A program made the position numbers and the translations under genes. The notes below the pieces were generated by a model that had not been told where the DNA came from, did not search any database, and saw nothing but the letters and a program-made list of their open reading frames with translations. 64,000 bases of DNA from an uncultured Fretibacterium sp. GTDB taxonomy: Bacteria; Synergistota; Synergistia; Synergistales; Aminobacteriaceae. Shown here piece after piece: positions 60,593-64,000 of this stretch (position 1 is its first letter; the number at the start of each line of letters is the position of its first letter). The stretch spans positions 62,001 through 126,000 of the forward strand of contig CAMHMH010000002.1 of NCBI GenBank assembly GCA_946186205.1, given 5' to 3'.

Positions 60593-60679
60593 GAAGTAAA
60601 TTTCTCCCTTCAAAAAATTTTGCCGCTTATCATAGCACAGTCAGCAGAGTCAAAAATTTTCTGACTAGTTGCGCTCCGA

Positions 60680-60834
60680 GCGATTCGATTTTGAGTCGGC
60701 GGTTCGGTCTTAAGCAGGCTGGTCGGTTTTGAGAGATTCGATTTTGGGCAGGCGATTCGGTTTTGACGATTCAATTTTTGACGGGCGATTCGATTCCGTG
60801 ACTCTCAGAGCAGAGCGGGCGATTCATTTTCGGG
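60680..60834. repeat. Degenerate repeat cluster (GGCGATTCGGTTTTGA family)
   Basis: The 309-bp gap between guaB and tadA contains about eight degenerate copies of GGCGATTCGGTTTTGA, the reverse complement of the unit at 28606-28796. No gene is seen; the remaining sequence is A/T-rich with the likely promoters of the two divergent genes. Confidence 0.7.
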
Positions 60835-60901
60835 CTTTCACGGCGTGTATAATTACTGACAAATTTATTATCCCTATTGAATTGGAGATGGCGAAAATTA
60901 C

Positions 60902-61351
60902 ATGACAGACGACAATTATTACATGCGGCGGGCATTTGATGAGGCAAAATCGGCATACTCTCGCGGTGATGTCCCTGTCGGTGCGTTGATTGTGAAAGAC
61001 GGCCAAATAATAGCATCAGGAAGCGACATGAAGAACTCTGACCCAACAGAACACGCTGAGATTGTCGCGATTCGTTCGTCAGCAAAAAAATTAGCTCACT
61101 GGAATCTCTCGGGCTGCACTCTGTATGTTACGCTTGAACCCTGCCCGATGTGCGCGGGGGCTTGCGTCAATGCGAGAGTCTCACGTGTAGTTTACGGAGC
61201 GACGAATTACCGTTCAGGCTCGGGCGGTACACTGTATAACATTCTCAGCGACTCAAGGCTGAATCACGTCTGCAAAGTTACGGCGGGAGTCATGGAGAAT
61301 GAATGCGTGAAAATTCTACAGGATTACTTCATGAGGAGGCGCAAATCATGA
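60902..61351 (+). CDS. tadA: tRNA(Arg) adenosine-34 deaminase
   Basis: TadA converts A34 to inosine in tRNA-Arg(ACG). The 149-residue zinc deaminase has the catalytic HAE (TEHAEIVAI) and zinc ligands PCPMCAGAC, with GDVPVGALIV and YGATNYRSGSGGTLYN matching the family. The recJ start overlaps its stop (ATGA). Confidence 0.95.
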   Translation: MTDDNYYMRRAFDEAKSAYSRGDVPVGALIVKDGQIIASGSDMKNSDPTEHAEIVAIRSSAKKLAHWNLSGCTLYVTLEPCPMCAGACVNARVSRVVYGATNYRSGSGGTLYNILSDSRLNHVCKVTAGVMENECVKILQDYFMRRRKS

Positions 61352-63036
61352 TACCGACTCGACACATTTCAACCCTGAAAATTTTCCGGCCAAACAATGA
61401 CACATTAACCCTCGCAGGAAAATTGTCATGCCCTCCGTTAGCTGCGGGAGTCCTTGAGATGCTCAAAGGCTCAGAAAGCATTGACACTTTGCGCGAATGG
61501 ATACACCCTGACTTCACGAAACTGATTAACAGTCTTGACTTAGGGGAAGCAAGCAAGGCCGCAAAATCTTTGTGGGAGTCAAGAAGCTCATTCGGAAATG
61601 TTTTAGTTTACGGAGATTATGACACTGACGGGATATGCTCAACAGTTCTTGCGATGGAAATCTTCAGGAACAGGGCAGCTCAGGTAAGATACTTCATCCC
61701 GCGAAGAGACGTTGACGGCTATGGTCTTAACGCTGAGATTTTAGACCAGGTTTACGGCTGGGGTTGCAACACTCTCGTTGTAACAGACTGCGGAACGAAT
61801 GACTCGGCCATGCTTCAGAAGCTCGCGGACAAGGGCATAAATATTTTCGTTTTCGATCATCATTCACTCTCCGCCCCGATAACGATTCCGACAATCGTCA
61901 ATCCCTGCATCAACATGGAGGCCGGAGACCATCAGAAGATTTGCGCGACCGCTGTATTATGGTGCTGGGCGTGGAAAGAAAACATTGTGTCAAAAAATTT
62001 CCTTCAGTATGAGATTGATCTTGTTACTCTTGCTACTATTGCTGACTGTATGCCCCTTCATAACCTTAACCGCTCGTTAGTCCGTTACGGAATGAGATTA
62101 ATGAGGACGAATCCTCGCCGGGGACTCGCTGCTTTGTTTGACTGTTTGAGTCTCAAGAAATCACAGCTTACTGAAGAGCATTTGTCGATGAGAGTCATAC
62201 CCTGCCTCAATGCCCCCGGAAGAATCGCAACGGCTGATACAGGAGTGCGCGCTTTGCTCGGAGCTGGCAGCAATGAGTCTGTGTATTCGTGCGTGAATGA
62301 CTTGATGAGGATCAACAGAAGACGGCAGACCTTGACCGAGAATATAGCAACGGACATCGACAGCGGGATAATATCAGGCTCAATCACACAAAACGTACTC
62401 TACAATGAGGAATGGCCCATAGGAGTCTTGAGCGGAGTCGCAAGCAGGGTATGCGCTCAGTACAACAGGCCGATAGTCTTGGCTGCTCCGACTGAGAAGA
62501 AGCTCATCCGGGGCACATTGAGAGTCCCTGAGGGAGGAGATGCGGTCGGAATCTTGCGCGTAATTTCCCACAAGTTAGACGCATGGGGAGGACACAAATA
62601 CGCGGCGGGGTTCTCTGTTACCGCTGAAAACTGGCAGGAAGTCCGCGACGATTTAGAGAGGATGCTCACGGATATAGAGATTGTGCCTGAAGGTGTTACG
62701 CCTGTCATTAACGTACTGCCCTCGGATATAACTATTTCAGACTGGCGCGCTGTCTCTGACTTGGGGCCTTTCGGGAACAATAACCCATCACCGAAATTCT
62801 TCACCTTCAACGATCCCATGAGACTCGAAATAAACATGTTAGGCAAAGACGGGAAGCACAGCTATATTCGCGTCAACAATGCAAAACTTTTAGCCTTCAA
62901 CACGCCGCCTTATGATGTCGCGGAATTGTCGCCGAAAGTCAAAGGATGGATATATCACCCCCGCTTAGACTACTGGAGAAATGAAGAGCAGCTGCAATTT
63001 ATTCTTGACTGCGCTGTAACGGAAGGAGTGAATTAG
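61348..63036 (+). CDS. recJ: Single-strand-specific exonuclease RecJ
   Basis: RecJ is a 5'-3' ssDNA exonuclease of repair and recombination. The 562-residue protein has the DHH-family motifs VYGDYDTDGICST, VVTDCGTND, FDHHSL, and the DHHA1-like late part KYAAGFSVTAEN (GGHKYAAG motif). ATG 61348 has AGGAGG 8 bases upstream and overlaps the tadA stop by four bases. Confidence 0.94.
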   Translation: MIPTRHISTLKIFRPNNDTLTLAGKLSCPPLAAGVLEMLKGSESIDTLREWIHPDFTKLINSLDLGEASKAAKSLWESRSSFGNVLVYGDYDTDGICSTVLAMEIFRNRAAQVRYFIPRRDVDGYGLNAEILDQVYGWGCNTLVVTDCGTNDSAMLQKLADKGINIFVFDHHSLSAPITIPTIVNPCINMEAGDHQKICATAVLWCWAWKENIVSKNFLQYEIDLVTLATIADCMPLHNLNRSLVRYGMRLMRTNPRRGLAALFDCLSLKKSQLTEEHLSMRVIPCLNAPGRIATADTGVRALLGAGSNESVYSCVNDLMRINRRRQTLTENIATDIDSGIISGSITQNVLYNEEWPIGVLSGVASRVCAQYNRPIVLAAPTEKKLIRGTLRVPEGGDAVGILRVISHKLDAWGGHKYAAGFSVTAENWQEVRDDLERMLTDIEIVPEGVTPVINVLPSDITISDWRAVSDLGPFGNNNPSPKFFTFNDPMRLEINMLGKDGKHSYIRVNNAKLLAFNTPPYDVAELSPKVKGWIYHPRLDYWRNEEQLQFILDCAVTEGVN

Positions 63037-63039
63037 AAC

Positions 63040-64000
63040 ATGGCAAAACCCCTTAAACCTATAGCCGACAAACTTGACAATATATCGTCAATCGGCTCTT
63101 CTATACCTACGATAGAAGATACGTCATCAAACTATATACATGACATGCACGAGCTGAGGGATGAAATTTTCGCGAAGATTCCCAAACATTTACAGGTTGA
63201 AATTGTCTATGCTGTGTGGCGGGATTTATGGGGTAAAGCCATGCTTGCACTGAATCCCGTACAGCTTCAGAGACTGGGAGACGCTTTTATTTTCGCGGCT
63301 GTTGCCCACCAAGACCAGAAGAGGAAATCAGGCGAGCCGTATATCATTCACACATTGAGCGCGGCATTGATACTTGCAGAGATGAGGCTTGACCTTGCTA
63401 CACTTCAGGCGGCATTGCTTCATGATGTTCTTGAAGACACTGACGTAACAGCAGAGGAAATGACAGAGAAATTCGGCCATGATGTAGAGATGCTTGTTGA
63501 CGGAGTAACGAAGCTCGCGCAGGATGACGTGAAAGAATTTATGTCGCGTGAAGATCTGACCGCTGAGAGTTTGCGCCATATGTTTATCGTGATGGCTAAA
63601 GACATTCGCGTAGTCCTCATAAAACTTGCTGACCGACTCCACAACATGAGGACACTTCAAATCATGAAGCCCGAAAAGCAGAAGAGAATAGCACGTGAGA
63701 CGATGGAAATTTACGCGCCGTTAGCTCACAGGCTCGGAATATATCAGATTAAACGTGAGCTTGAAGATTTGTCGTTCATGTATCTTCAGCCGGATATTTA
63801 CGCGGAAGTTCAGCGGCGAGTCAAAATCCGTATGCCTCAGATGGAAGAAATTATCGAGCACGCAAAGTCAGTGCTTGAAGAGAGATTGCAGAAGAATAAT
63901 ATCCCATGCCGCATAAAAGGACGGGCGAAGCATATCTACAGTATCTACGAGAAAATGCAGCGCAAGAAAATATCATTTGAGGAAATGTACGACATATTAG
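63040..64000 (+). CDS. rsh: RelA/SpoT-family (p)ppGpp synthetase/hydrolase, 3' end cut by window
   Basis: The first 320 residues are visible. An HD hydrolase domain has KSGEPYIIHTLSAALILAEMRLD, LLHDVLEDT and LADRLHNMRTL, the residues for Mn-dependent ppGpp hydrolysis. The synthetase domain begins near residue 245 (LQPDIYAEVQRRV, KGRAKHIYSIYEKMQRK). The intact HD motif suggests a bifunctional stringent-response enzyme. GGAAGGAG before ATG 63040, only 3 bp after the recJ stop, indicates the tadA-recJ-rsh operon. Confidence 0.93.
   Translation, partial: MAKPLKPIADKLDNISSIGSSIPTIEDTSSNYIHDMHELRDEIFAKIPKHLQVEIVYAVWRDLWGKAMLALNPVQLQRLGDAFIFAAVAHQDQKRKSGEPYIIHTLSAALILAEMRLDLATLQAALLHDVLEDTDVTAEEMTEKFGHDVEMLVDGVTKLAQDDVKEFMSREDLTAESLRHMFIVMAKDIRVVLIKLADRLHNMRTLQIMKPEKQKRIARETMEIYAPLAHRLGIYQIKRELEDLSFMYLQPDIYAEVQRRVKIRMPQMEEIIEHAKSVLEERLQKNNIPCRIKGRAKHIYSIYEKMQRKKISFEEMYDIL

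Overview
The window reads as a chromosomal contig from a diderm anaerobe of the phylum Synergistota, probably a gut or rumen Synergistaceae. The best single clue is the C-terminus of the secreted protein at 51982-53943, which has the layout of the Synerg-CTERM sorting signal (Gly/Cys motif, hydrophobic stretch, RKR tail). The overall gene repertoire (glycerol, nucleoside and amino-acid uptake, many exported hydrolases, signal peptides, an lnt remnant) agrees with this. The species is not determined. No rRNA or tRNA gene was seen.

Layout. 1-11068 (minus strand): an exported hydrolase cluster made of a partial Ntn-type amide hydrolase, three tandem type-B carboxylesterases, one 1105-residue amidohydrolase-carboxylesterase fusion and one stand-alone amidohydrolase. 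11081-12213: an lnt (apolipoprotein N-acyltransferase) wreck holding a ~366-bp mobile element, E1. 12352-15884: an aldo/keto reductase and, divergently, serC-serA. 15932-19511: a LacI-type regulator, a second copy of the mobile element (E2) abutting a dapA-like gene that lacks its 5' end, and an Nramp-fold transporter without the usual metal ligands. 19575-23852: a Pro/Met/Gly-rich protein, rlmN, fcl, decayed nucleotide-sugar genes and an Rpn-family nuclease. 23893-30278: a BMP-type nucleoside ABC transporter, and divergently an NCS2 nucleobase permease behind a strong promoter and a leader hairpin. 31369-37020: a glycerol operon (glpF, glpK, two FAD oxidoreductases, DUF1667). 37493-39273: an amino-acid ABC pair whose ATPase carries an RsbW-like ATP-binding domain. 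39351-48616: a small secreted protein, phosphofructokinase, a ~2280-residue LRR/lipase/Ig surface protein and flavodoxin. 48846-57397: a Cys-rich secreted peptide, an HTH-membrane protein, a MATE exporter, the interrupted Synerg-CTERM protein, a PQQ-type beta-propeller and an M13 peptidase. 57486-58965: a three-unit CRISPR-like relic and a broken IS200/IS605-type tnpB element. 59081-64000: guaB, tadA, recJ and the start of a RelA/SpoT gene.

The most unusual material is: (i) E1 and E2, two diverged non-coding elements with IS200/IS605-style end hairpins like those of the local tnpB element and an interior that keeps RNA stems through compensatory changes; (ii) the in-frame amidohydrolase-esterase fusion, whose two halves each have a stand-alone paralogue next door; (iii) the ABC-ATPase/HATPase fusion; (iv) a shared 35-bp operator-like inverted repeat (10-bp arms, 15-bp spacer) at two loci; and (v) several intergenic repeat families. 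All family assignments come from reading motifs; no database search was run.
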